Below, piece by piece: positions 33,317 through 40,801 of a stretch of DNA of 64,000 bases (positions are counted from its first letter, which is position 1; the number at the start of each line of letters is the position of its first letter). The translations under genes and the position numbers were made by a program. The notes beneath the pieces are model-generated. The model did no database searches. It was not told the origin of the DNA and saw only the letters and a program-made list of their open reading frames with translations. This DNA is from Methylotenera oryzisoli_B (GTDB lineage Bacteria; Pseudomonadota; Gammaproteobacteria; Burkholderiales; Methylophilaceae): positions 620,001 to 684,000 of the forward strand of contig OZ277031.1 in the NCBI GenBank assembly GCA_965613685.1, read 5' to 3'.

Positions 33317-34270
33317 ATGGCAAATTTATTAGACCAATTAAAGGCTATGACCACCATTGTGGCAGACACCGGTGATGTTGAAGCAATCAAATCAGTTAAG
33401 CCTGTGGATGCAACAACCAACCCATCATTAGTATTAAAAGCAAGCCAATTGCCACAATACGCCCCACTTATTGAAACGGCCATTGCCTACGCTAAAGCGC
33501 AAGGCGGCACTAAAGCCGAGCAAATTGATAATGCGGCAGACAAATTAGCCGTGTTAATCGGTACTGAAATCACCAAAGTAGTACCGGGTCGTATTTCTAC
33601 TGAAGTGGATGCGCGCTTATCATTCAACTTGGATGCGATGGTGGCTAAAGGCCGTAAATTGATCAAGTTGTATCAAGATTCTGGCGTGAGCAAAGACCGC
33701 GTGTTGATCAAATTAGCTTCAACATGGGAAGGCATCAAAGCCGGTGAAATCCTAGAAAAAGAAGGCATCCAATGTAACTTAACCTTGTTATTCGGTTTTG
33801 GCCAAGCACGTGCTTGTGCAGAAGCGGGCGTATTCTTAATCTCACCGTTTGTTGGCCGTATCTTAGATTGGTATAAAGCTAAAAACCCAGGTACCGAGTA
33901 CACACAAGAAACCGATCCAGGCGTGGTCTCAGTTCGTGCTATCTACCAATATTACAAAGAGCACGGCTACAAAACCGTGGTAATGGGTGCTTCATTCCGT
34001 AACACCGGTGAATTGATTGCTTTGGCAGGTTGTGATCGCTTAACCGTGTCACCTAACTTATTACAAGATCTAGCGGCTACCGAAGGCAATTTAGTGCAGG
34101 TGTTGAAAGACAGCGGCGCAACTACAAAACCGGCTGCTAAGTTAACTGAAGAAGAGTTCCGTTTTGAGTTGAACCAAGATGCCATGGCCACTGAGAAATT
34201 AGCAGAAGGCATACGCGGTTTTGTGGCCGATCAAAACAAACTGGAAGCAGCTTTAAGCGAAAAACTATAA
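33317..34270 (+). CDS. tal: Transaldolase
   Basis: Moves dihydroxyacetone units between sugar phosphates in the rearrangement half of the RuMP cycle. It is a TalB-type class I aldolase: D17, E96 and the Schiff-base lysine K132 (VLIKLASTWEG) line up with E. coli TalB. DATTNPSLVL, GRISTEVDARLSFN and VSPFVGRILDW-like LISPFVGRILDWYK blocks are intact. 317 aa matches E. coli exactly. Codon choice is much more AT-ending than in the cofactor genes on its left, as in highly expressed genes. It stands 143 nt after the CitG-like gene with its own -10 and an ideal ribosome-binding site. Confidence 0.97.
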   Translation: MANLLDQLKAMTTIVADTGDVEAIKSVKPVDATTNPSLVLKASQLPQYAPLIETAIAYAKAQGGTKAEQIDNAADKLAVLIGTEITKVVPGRISTEVDARLSFNLDAMVAKGRKLIKLYQDSGVSKDRVLIKLASTWEGIKAGEILEKEGIQCNLTLLFGFGQARACAEAGVFLISPFVGRILDWYKAKNPGTEYTQETDPGVVSVRAIYQYYKEHGYKTVVMGASFRNTGELIALAGCDRLTVSPNLLQDLAATEGNLVQVLKDSGATTKPAAKLTEEEFRFELNQDAMATEKLAEGIRGFVADQNKLEAALSEKL

Positions 34271-34337
34271 ACCCAAGTTTAAGTTTGGACTTAGTGTAAG
34301 TATTTTGTAATAAAAGCGTAATCCACTAAGTTTAGAA

Positions 34338-34366
34338 TTGACATATGTTTACTGGGCATTTACTAT
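34338..34366 (+). promoter_or_regulatory. Near-consensus sigma-70 promoter for hps
   Basis: TTGACA (34338-34343), exactly 17 nt, TACTAT (34361-34366). Expected start near 34373, giving a ~150-nt leader before the hps ATG. The inverted repeat ACTTAGTG (34289-34296) / CACTAAGT (34324-34331) lies just upstream of the -35. Confidence 0.8.
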
Positions 34367-34402
34367 AAGTGTCCAGTTTTTTGTAAGGCAAGAATTGCAG
34401 TG

Positions 34403-34463
34403 TAAAAGCCTTTATGACGGCCTGTAGCACCATCTGGGCTTAGGCCATTTTGAACGGCTTTTA
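34403..34463 (+). other. Structured 5' leader of hps
   Basis: Outer stem TAAAAGCC (34403-34410) with GGCTTTTA (34456-34463), perfect over 8 bp; inner stem GGCCT (34419-34423) with AGGCC (34442-34446). It lies between the promoter and the GGAG site. No poly-U follows directly, so it is not a terminator. The 34271-34521 gap holds only this, the promoter and an upstream inverted repeat. Confidence 0.5.
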
Positions 34464-34521
34464 TTACTAAAATAGCAATAAATTTGTATCATTTTAAAAA
34501 ATTATTAAACGGAGAAACACC

Positions 34522-35154
34522 ATGGCATTAACCCAAATGGCTTTAGATTCATTAGACTTTGACGGCACCGTTGCTTTAGCTGCATTAGTAGCACCGCACG
34601 TTGACATTCTTGAAATCGGTACACCATGCATTAAGCACAACGGTATCAAATTACTAGAAACATTACGTGCTAAATTCCCAAAAAACCAAATCTTAGTTGA
34701 TTTGAAAACAATGGATGCTGGTTTCTACGAAGCTGAGCCATTCTACAAAGCTGGTGCAGATATCTGTACAGTTTTGGGTTGTGCTGATATCGGTACCATC
34801 AAAGGTGTAATCGATGTAGCTAACAAATACGGCAAAAAAGCACAAGTTGACTTGATCAACGTGGCTGATAAAGCGGCTAAAACTCAAGAAGTGGCTAAAT
34901 TAGGTGCGCACATCATTGGCGTTCACACTGGTTTGGATCAACAAGCTGCTGGTCAAACACCATTTACAGACCTAGCTTTAGTAGCTGCTTTGAAATTAGG
35001 CGTTGAAATCTCAGTTGCTGGTGGTGTTAAAGCTGCAACTACAGCACAAGTACGTGACGCTGGCGCTACTATCATTGTAGCTGGCGCTGCAATTTACGGC
35101 GCTACTGATCCAGCTGCTTCTGCTGCTGAAATCACAGCTATTGCTCACGCTTAA
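34522..35154 (+). CDS. hps: 3-Hexulose-6-phosphate synthase
   Basis: Fixes formaldehyde onto ribulose 5-phosphate to give hexulose 6-phosphate, the entry reaction of the RuMP cycle. It is an OMP-decarboxylase-family TIM barrel: the metal and catalytic motif D60-L-K62-T-M-D65 (VDLKTMD) is intact, as are HVDILEIGTPCIKHNG and AGGVKAATTAQVRDAGATIIVAGAAIYGA. 210 aa is standard. Strongly biased codons (GCT, GTT, TTA), the near-consensus promoter, a GGAG ribosome site and a strong terminator all say very high expression. phi follows after the terminator, so it may be partly uncoupled. Confidence 0.98.
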   Translation: MALTQMALDSLDFDGTVALAALVAPHVDILEIGTPCIKHNGIKLLETLRAKFPKNQILVDLKTMDAGFYEAEPFYKAGADICTVLGCADIGTIKGVIDVANKYGKKAQVDLINVADKAAKTQEVAKLGAHIIGVHTGLDQQAAGQTPFTDLALVAALKLGVEISVAGGVKAATTAQVRDAGATIIVAGAAIYGATDPAASAAEITAIAHA

Positions 35155-35197
35155 TTTAAGCGATTTCAATAAGCAATTATTGAAATGAGTAATTAGA

Positions 35198-35231
35198 AAT
35201 CCCGACTCTTTATCGAGTCGGGATTTTTTTT
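35198..35231 (+). terminator. Terminator between hps and phi
   Basis: ATCCCGACTC (35199-35208), 6-nt loop, GAGTCGGGAT (35215-35224), then eight T. A strong hairpin placed between two genes of one pathway. It would lower phi relative to hps, or phi has its own promoter in 35232-35277 (AT-rich, ATATAAGGA site). Confidence 0.9.
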
Positions 35232-35277
35232 AATGGTCTATTAAATGCACTGTTATTAAATATATAAGGAAAAAATT

Positions 35278-35817
35278 ATGAGCAGCAGTCAAAAATTAAT
35301 TTTAGACAAATTAAGCAGTATATTGTCTGAAACAGACAACTCTAAATCAGCCGAACTTTTAAAATTGGTTCAAGGTGCTGGCCGCACATTCATTGGTGGA
35401 GCAGGTCGTTCACTATTGGTATCACGCTTCTTTGCTATGCGCTTGGTGCACGCTGGCTATAACGTTAGCATGATAGGCGAAGTGGTGACACCAGCCATTA
35501 AAGCCGGTGATTTGTTGTTATTGGTATCGGGTTCTGGCGGTACAGAAACCTTGTTGCCATTTGTTAAAAAAGCTAAATCAGTGGGCGCGAAATTGGTGGT
35601 GATTTCCATGAAGAAATCCTCACCCATGGCCGATGCAGCTGATTTAACCATACAAATTGGTAACGACAACAGCTTCCCATTAACCCAAGGTATGCCTATG
35701 GGTTCACAATTCGAACTTTCAACCTTGTTGTTCTTGGAAGCGGCCATTGCTGATTTGATTTTTGCTAAAAGTTTGACCGAAGAGGGCATGCGCGCCATTC
35801 ATGCCAATTTGGAATAA
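35278..35817 (+). CDS. phi: 6-Phospho-3-hexuloisomerase
   Basis: Converts hexulose 6-phosphate to fructose 6-phosphate. It is an SIS-domain protein: GRTFIGGAGRSLLVSRFFAMRLVHAGYNVSMIGEVVTPAI, the phosphate loop LLLVSGSGGTETLLPFVKKAKSVGAKLVVIS, and the C-terminal MPMGSQFELSTLLFLEAAIADLI helix. 179 aa is the family length. It stands 123 nt after hps across a terminator, with an AAGGA ribosome site. Also called hxlB or hpi in other species. Confidence 0.97.
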   Translation: MSSSQKLILDKLSSILSETDNSKSAELLKLVQGAGRTFIGGAGRSLLVSRFFAMRLVHAGYNVSMIGEVVTPAIKAGDLLLLVSGSGGTETLLPFVKKAKSVGAKLVVISMKKSSPMADAADLTIQIGNDNSFPLTQGMPMGSQFELSTLLFLEAAIADLIFAKSLTEEGMRAIHANLE

Positions 35818-35843
35818 GCTAGCAAGTAATATGTCGTACGAAT

Positions 35844-35871
35844 AAAAAAGCTCGCCTAGGCGAGCTTTTTT
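35844..35871. terminator. Bidirectional terminator, phi / HisA-like
   Basis: AAAAAAGCTCGCCTAGGCGAGCTTTTTT, a perfect 28-bp palindrome between convergent genes, given here as its span and core AGCTCGCCTAGGCGAGCT. The stop codon of the HisA-like gene lies at its right edge. Confidence 0.92.
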
Positions 35872-36583
35872 AGATGCCTAGCCTAGATAATGACGCCCCG
35901 CTGATTTGTCGATTATGCAATGCGGTGGCCACCAGTACGCCGTGCACTCCCAATGCTTTTAAGCTAAGCAAGTCTTGCTCATCCCTTACGCCGCCAGCCG
36001 CATACCACCGACTGCCTTTATTAGACTGCGTAATTTGTTCCAGCCTGGTCTTATTAAAGCCTTGATTGGCTCCCACGTCGCACAGTGACATAATAATGAC
36101 CCGCTCTGGCCAATCTTCTGTTTGCTTAAACAATGCCAGCGGACCACGGAAGCCATCACTGAAAAAATCCAGTGATAAAATAAAGTCAGGCTGTTGCTGG
36201 CTAAGCGCCAGGTAATCCCGCATGTCATGGAAGTTTTCACTGGCTAAAATAATGCGTACATTAAGTTTTTGCCATTCAAGCAGATCCGCAGACTGCTTAA
36301 AGCCGGCATCCAGCCATAGTTCCAGTTCGGGGTAAGCGAGGCTTATCTGCGCTATGCTGGCGTAATTTGTACTGGTCTTATTCGGTAGTTTTTGAATGGC
36401 ATTTAAGTCGGCGATATATAATTGCTTAAATGGGTAGATGGCCAGTAGCGCAGCGACGACAGTCAATGGATCACTAGACGGACAAAGTGGCGAGTGCATG
36501 CGTTGGTAAGTTTGCCTAAGGCCTTTTTTAGCATGCACCACTTCGCCATTCAATAAATCAATTACTGGGATTACTTGCATCAT
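35870..36583 (-). CDS. HisA/HisF-related TIM-barrel protein of the C1 cofactor cluster
   Basis: Paralogue of phosphoribosyl isomerase HisA, of the archaeal-methylotroph type (COG1411-like). It begins MQVIPVIDLLNGEVVHAKKG with D9 at the HisA general-acid/base position, and keeps the second aspartate D139 in ILSLDFFSDGFRG. WYAAGGVRDEQDLLSLKALGVHGVLVATALH is the C-terminal phosphate site. So both catalytic acids of an isomerase remain. No other histidine gene is near; instead it lies head to head with the MfnD-like gene. The likely role is a sugar-phosphate or aminofuran-precursor step in methylofuran or H4MPT synthesis, which is inference. 237 aa. The second ATG at 36580 may be the true start. 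Confidence 0.83.
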   Translation of the reverse strand: MMQVIPVIDLLNGEVVHAKKGLRQTYQRMHSPLCPSSDPLTVVAALLAIYPFKQLYIADLNAIQKLPNKTSTNYASIAQISLAYPELELWLDAGFKQSADLLEWQKLNVRIILASENFHDMRDYLALSQQQPDFILSLDFFSDGFRGPLALFKQTEDWPERVIIMSLCDVGANQGFNKTRLEQITQSNKGSRWYAAGGVRDEQDLLSLKALGVHGVLVATALHNRQISGASLSRLGI

Positions 36584-37634
36584 CGAACAGCGTCAAAAAA
36601 TATTAGTATGCGAGTTTATCACTGCTGGCGGCTTTGGTGATGCCCCATTGCCTTGCTCCTTGGCTAAAGAAGGGGCAATGATGCGTGATGCGCTGTTAAG
36701 AGACCTAAGTGAACTCAAGGCCTACCAACTGATTAGTCTGCACGATGTTAGGCTAGAGCCATCATGCATGGTGTCAAGCAGTACGGCAGTGGCCGCCGGC
36801 GAATTCATTAAGGTGTTTGAAGCATTACTCCTGCAAGTGGATTTGGTTTGGCTGATTGCACCGGAGTCAGACGGCCACTTGCTTAAGTTAACGGAGCTGT
36901 GCTTGCAAGCGGAAAGCAAACAGGATGGGCCCATATTGATAGGCTGTGGCTACGATGCCAGCTTAATTGGCACCAGTAAAACCTTAAGTTTTGAAGCCAT
37001 GCAGGCTGCCGGCATACACACGCTGCCAGTGCATGCCGGAGAAGACGTCGTTCGCGATGATTATTTTGCCCAATTGGCGCAATCTAACGAAGCTTGGCTA
37101 GTTAAGCCCGAAGATGGCGCCGGTTGTGATGGCATACAGTATTTTGCTAGCATCATGTCCATGCGCGATTGGATGCAACAAGAGGATCGCAGCCAGCATT
37201 TTTTTGCGCAAGCATACCAGGCGGGGATTGCCGCTAGTTTTTGCATGCTCTGTCGGGATGGTCAGGCCTGGTTGCTCAGTGTCAATCAGCAACACGTGAG
37301 CATGCAAGATAATGGATTTGTTTTGCATGGTATTAGCGTTAATGGCCTGAGCCAATATTGGTCTCGTTTTGAGACGCTGGCTCGCAAAATGGCTAAAATG
37401 CTACCGGATGCCTTGGCTTATGTAGGGGTGGATGTCATTATTGATACGCAGAACGACGCCCTCTATGTCATAGACATTAATCCGCGTTTAACCAGCAGCT
37501 ACGTTGGCTTGCGTGAGGCCATGGCTTGCAACCCAGCCGAACTTATTTTGTCTTGCGTGTTGTCTGCGCGCTTTAAATTACCCTTAATAGAAAAAAACCG
37601 AGTGGGCATTAGCTTGCATGAAAACGACGCTTGA
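36582..37634 (+). CDS. MfnD-like ATP-grasp ligase, probably with a non-ATG start
   Basis: ATP-grasp enzyme of the tyramine-glutamate ligase (MfnD, COG1821-like) type. Core: WLVKPEDGAGCDGIQYF (ATP loop) and YVGVDVIIDTQNDALYVIDINPRLTSSYVGLREA (metal site). The first in-frame canonical start is TTG 36648, but the frame upstream reads ILVCEFITAGGFGDAPLP, the family's conserved first strand and glycine loop. Between the in-frame stop at 36507 and 36648 there is no ATG, GTG or TTG. I therefore place the start at ATC 36582 (GGGA at 36567-36570 is a possible ribosome site); ATA 36600 or a missed A-run frameshift are alternatives. It abuts the divergent HisA-like start and overlaps the MfnF-like gene by 17 nt. 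Confidence 0.78.
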   Translation: MEQRQKILVCEFITAGGFGDAPLPCSLAKEGAMMRDALLRDLSELKAYQLISLHDVRLEPSCMVSSSTAVAAGEFIKVFEALLLQVDLVWLIAPESDGHLLKLTELCLQAESKQDGPILIGCGYDASLIGTSKTLSFEAMQAAGIHTLPVHAGEDVVRDDYFAQLAQSNEAWLVKPEDGAGCDGIQYFASIMSMRDWMQQEDRSQHFFAQAYQAGIAASFCMLCRDGQAWLLSVNQQHVSMQDNGFVLHGISVNGLSQYWSRFETLARKMAKMLPDALAYVGVDVIIDTQNDALYVIDINPRLTSSYVGLREAMACNPAELILSCVLSARFKLPLIEKNRVGISLHENDA

Positions 37635-38706
37635 CCATACTTCAGTAGAGCACGCCTTGTCGCCTGTTATAGGTTGGGATGTCGGTGGCGCCCACCTTAA
37701 AGCAGTGCGCATCGATGCCGTGGGTAAGCTTGCCGTCATTCAGGTATATTGCCCATTGTGGCGTGGTTTAGATGCCTTGAGTGCAGCCATCGATCAGGTA
37801 TTGACGGAATTTTCTGTGTCAGCGATGGGGCATGCGCATTGCGTCACCATGACCGGGGAATTGGCGGATATTTTCCCCAATCGGGCTGCCGGCGTCCGGC
37901 AAATTGCCGACTTGTTAAGCGAGAAATTAGCCGAGCCCATGCTGTTTTATGCGGGCTACCAACATTGGCTAAGCCTGCCTGAGGTGGCAAGCCAAACCCA
38001 TCGTATCGCCTCTATGAATTGGTTGGCCAGCATAGAATACTTAGCCAGCCATGTTAGCCATGCCTTGTTTATAGATATAGGCAGCACCACTACCGATTTG
38101 GCTTTAATCTGCGATGGCGAACCAAAAGTAATAGGCTTTAGCGACGCCACCCGCATGCAAACAAACGAATTAATTTACACTGGGGTGGTACGCACACCCT
38201 TAATGGCCTTGGCACAAAAAATAGAGTTTCAGGGTCAATCGATTAATCTAGCTGCTGAGCATTTTGCTACCACGGCGGATGTCTACAGCCTAACGGGCGA
38301 TTTGTTGCAGAGCGAATACAGTGCAGAAACGGCTGATGGGTCAGACAAAAGCCTGGAGGCCTGCGCGCGACGTCTAGCGCGCATGATAGGGCGCGACGCC
38401 GACGATGCACCCTTAGCGGATTGGCAAGCCTTAGCGCAGGCCTTTAAGTTGCTGCAGTTACAGCAACTGCAGTTAGCTATAGAGCAGCATCTCGCTGCAT
38501 TGACTGACAAATCGCAATGCGTATTGATTGGGGCAGGGGTGGGCGACTTCTTGTTAGCCAGTTTGGCTCAGCAATTAAATACGACTTACTCATCAGTGAA
38601 CGATTTTATGGCGCTAGCACAGCAAGCTGGCGGATCCGCGCAGCGTATGGCTGCCGTGTGTTTCCCCGCATACGCTGTGGCCAGTTTGGGGAGGGGCCAT
38701 GCTTAA
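37618..38706 (+). CDS. mfnF: MfnF-like H4MPT-linked C1 pathway protein (orf1 type)
   Basis: ASKHA-fold (hydantoinase/oxoprolinase-like) protein, the family first noted as an H4MPT-linked C1 transfer protein and later shown in Methanocaldococcus (MfnF) to join the aminomethylfuran and tyramine-glutamate parts of methanofuran. The nucleotide loops PVIGWDVGGAHLKAVRID (phosphate 1) and ALFIDIGSTTTDLALICDG (phosphate 2) are clear, and VLIGAGVGDFLLASLAQQ is the adenosine loop. 362 aa. It overlaps the MfnD-like gene by 17 nt and pabB by 8 nt, so all are one translationally coupled operon. The exact bacterial product is inferred from the archaeal enzyme. Confidence 0.82.
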   Translation: MKTTLDHTSVEHALSPVIGWDVGGAHLKAVRIDAVGKLAVIQVYCPLWRGLDALSAAIDQVLTEFSVSAMGHAHCVTMTGELADIFPNRAAGVRQIADLLSEKLAEPMLFYAGYQHWLSLPEVASQTHRIASMNWLASIEYLASHVSHALFIDIGSTTTDLALICDGEPKVIGFSDATRMQTNELIYTGVVRTPLMALAQKIEFQGQSINLAAEHFATTADVYSLTGDLLQSEYSAETADGSDKSLEACARRLARMIGRDADDAPLADWQALAQAFKLLQLQQLQLAIEQHLAALTDKSQCVLIGAGVGDFLLASLAQQLNTTYSSVNDFMALAQQAGGSAQRMAAVCFPAYAVASLGRGHA

Positions 38707-40135
38707 GCACGCTATTCCTTATTGCGTTGATAGCAGCCGTTTATTTGAACGTATTGCCCACTTGCCTTGGCCTATGTTTCTAGACAGCGGCCAACCCAAG
38801 AGTGAGTACGGTCGTTTTGACATATTGGTAGCGCAACCCTTTGTTACCGTCACCAGCGATGAAGTGCTAGACAGTGGCCGACCAGTCATCAAAACCGAGG
38901 TCAATCAGCAGGGTGAAGTGACGGTGACTGATGAGGACGCCTTTAGCGTATTAAAGCGCCTATTGGCCGCCTACCCAGTCAATGAAAGCAGTGAATGGCC
39001 CTTTGCTGGCGGTGCGCTAGGCTACTTTTCCTATGATTTAGCTAGGCAATTGGAAACCTTGCCCAGGCTGTCGGCTGGCGATAAGGCTAGCCCGCATATG
39101 CAAGTTGGTTTATACGATTGGGCTGTGGTGGTGGATCATCAGGAAAAGACCGCCGCATTGGTTTCATACGGGTTGTCGGCAAGCACTCATGACAACTGGC
39201 CAGATTTATGCCGCTTGTTCGATGCGCAACCATCCGACCAGCACCAAGTCGTTGAGTCGGCTTTTCAACTAAAGGCCATGCCCAATAGCAACATGACGTT
39301 TAGCCAATACAGCCTGGCTTTTAACAAAATTAAAGCTTACATCAAAGGCGGTGACTGCTATCAGGTGAATCTTGCGTTAAGGTTCGCTGCGCCGGCCGCA
39401 GGCAACAGTTGGTTGGTCTATAAACAATTGCGCGAGCTAAGCCCTGCGCCATTCATGGCTTATATGAAGTTTCCAAGCTGGCAAATATTGTCCGGTTCGC
39501 CTGAGCGTTTTTTGCAGGTGCGAAATCGGCATGTTGAAACGCGTCCGATAAAAGGCACCAGGCCGCGCGCCCTAAATGCCATTGAGGATGCGGCTTTGGC
39601 GGCGGATTTGCAAGGCAGCACTAAGGACCAAGCAGAAAATCTAATGATAGTGGATTTACTGCGTAACGACCTAGGCAAGAGCTGTGAAATAGGTTCGGTT
39701 CAAGCCGATCAATTATTTCGCTTACAAAGTTTTGCCAACGTACACCATTTGGTCAGCATAGTGCGCGGCCGTTTGGCACAGGGTAAGACCGCGATTGACT
39801 TATTGCGAGCCTGTTTCCCTGGGGGCTCGATTACCGGTGCGCCTAAATTGCGGGCCATGCAAATTATAGAGGAATTGGAACCACACAGACGTGGTGTGTA
39901 TTGCGGTGCCATAGCGTACATAGGCTTTGATGGCAATATGGACAGCAATATTGCCATTCGCACCGCTGTTTACCGTGAAGCGGATCATGGCGACGGTGAA
40001 ATAAGTTTCTATGCGGGCGGTGGCATAGTCAGTGATTCCTTGCTGGATCAGGAGTACACTGAAATTCAAGATAAGGCATCCGGTTTATTAAAAACCATGC
40101 AACATTTCTTTAACGACAAGCAAGCGACACCCTAA
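38699..40135 (+). CDS. pabB: Aminodeoxychorismate synthase component I
   Basis: Chorismate-using enzyme that makes 4-amino-4-deoxychorismate, the precursor of pABA. The PabB-specific PIKGT motif is at residues 283-287 with K285, the lysine that separates PabB from anthranilate synthase TrpE (which has PIAGT). GSPERFLQV, KDQAENLMIVDLLRNDLGK and FPGGSITGAPKLRAMQIIEELEPHRRG are intact. 478 aa, no fused glutaminase or lyase. It starts inside the MfnF-like gene (8-nt overlap). pABA feeds both folate and, through mptG, H4MPT, which explains its place here. Confidence 0.93.
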   Translation: MLKHAIPYCVDSSRLFERIAHLPWPMFLDSGQPKSEYGRFDILVAQPFVTVTSDEVLDSGRPVIKTEVNQQGEVTVTDEDAFSVLKRLLAAYPVNESSEWPFAGGALGYFSYDLARQLETLPRLSAGDKASPHMQVGLYDWAVVVDHQEKTAALVSYGLSASTHDNWPDLCRLFDAQPSDQHQVVESAFQLKAMPNSNMTFSQYSLAFNKIKAYIKGGDCYQVNLALRFAAPAAGNSWLVYKQLRELSPAPFMAYMKFPSWQILSGSPERFLQVRNRHVETRPIKGTRPRALNAIEDAALAADLQGSTKDQAENLMIVDLLRNDLGKSCEIGSVQADQLFRLQSFANVHHLVSIVRGRLAQGKTAIDLLRACFPGGSITGAPKLRAMQIIEELEPHRRGVYCGAIAYIGFDGNMDSNIAIRTAVYREADHGDGEISFYAGGGIVSDSLLDQEYTEIQDKASGLLKTMQHFFNDKQATP

Positions 40136-40155
40136 TTTAAGCTAGGCAGACAGTC

Positions 40156-40794
40156 ATGCAGAACAATCAATTATGGGTAATTAAACTGGGTGGCAGCTTG
40201 TTAGGGTCGGCGGCCTTGCTGCATTGGCTATCGCTGCTGGCTAAGCACGGTAATGGCAAAGTGGTAATTGTGCCTGGTGGCAGTGTGTTTGCCGATGCGG
40301 TTAGGCAAGCGCAAAACCTGTCAGGAGTGAGCGATGGCTTGGCTCATGAATTAGCTTTACTGGCCATGGATCAATTTGGCTTGTTGTTGGCGGGCATGCA
40401 GCCAGGTTTGGTGACGGCGACCAGCGAATTGGAAATAGCCGAACGTGGCTGGCAGCATAGGGCCGTGGTGTGGTTACCTAGCCAGATGGTGTTGGCTGAT
40501 GCCACGGTTGAACAAAGCTGGCGAATGACATCGGATAGTTTGAGTGCGTGGTTAGCCAACAAATTAGCGGCAGATCAGTTGCTGTTAGTTAAATCGGTGG
40601 ATTTGAACTCTTACCAACAAAGTCAGGCAGCGCTTGCCAGAATCTTGCTTGATGACGGGGTGGTCGATGCCTGTTTCTTGGATGGCATAGCCGGACAGCG
40701 CTATCAAACCCGCCTACTTAACAGAAACGATTACGTCTTATTTGAGCAGGGTTTGTGCACTCAAGGCTTACAGGAAAAAGCCAGACTACTTTAA
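40156..40794 (+). CDS. mfnE: MfnE-like amino-acid-kinase family protein (orf9 type)
   Basis: Small kinase of the aspartate/glutamate/uridylate kinase fold. WVIKLGGSLL starts the domain, VVIVPGGSVFADAVRQAQ is the second glycine loop, and LLLVKSVDLN is the nucleotide-binding strand. In archaea MfnE phosphorylates aminomethylfuran phosphate to the diphosphate used by MfnF; the bacterial orf9 family is the counterpart. 212 aa. It follows pabB after 20 nt and completes the MfnD/MfnF/MfnE-like set. The neighbouring RND gene converges with only 7 nt between stop codons. Confidence 0.8.
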   Translation: MQNNQLWVIKLGGSLLGSAALLHWLSLLAKHGNGKVVIVPGGSVFADAVRQAQNLSGVSDGLAHELALLAMDQFGLLLAGMQPGLVTATSELEIAERGWQHRAVVWLPSQMVLADATVEQSWRMTSDSLSAWLANKLAADQLLLVKSVDLNSYQQSQAALARILLDDGVVDACFLDGIAGQRYQTRLLNRNDYVLFEQGLCTQGLQEKARLL

Positions 40795-40801
40795 AAGCCC
40801 A

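Noticed and set aside
35870..36583. Genuine hisA of histidine synthesis
   Set aside because: No his genes adjoin it, the sequence between the two aspartates differs from HisA, and the context is C1-cofactor synthesis.
38699..40135. trpE (anthranilate synthase) instead of pabB
   Set aside because: The motif is PIKGT, with the Lys characteristic of PabB; TrpE has PIAGT.
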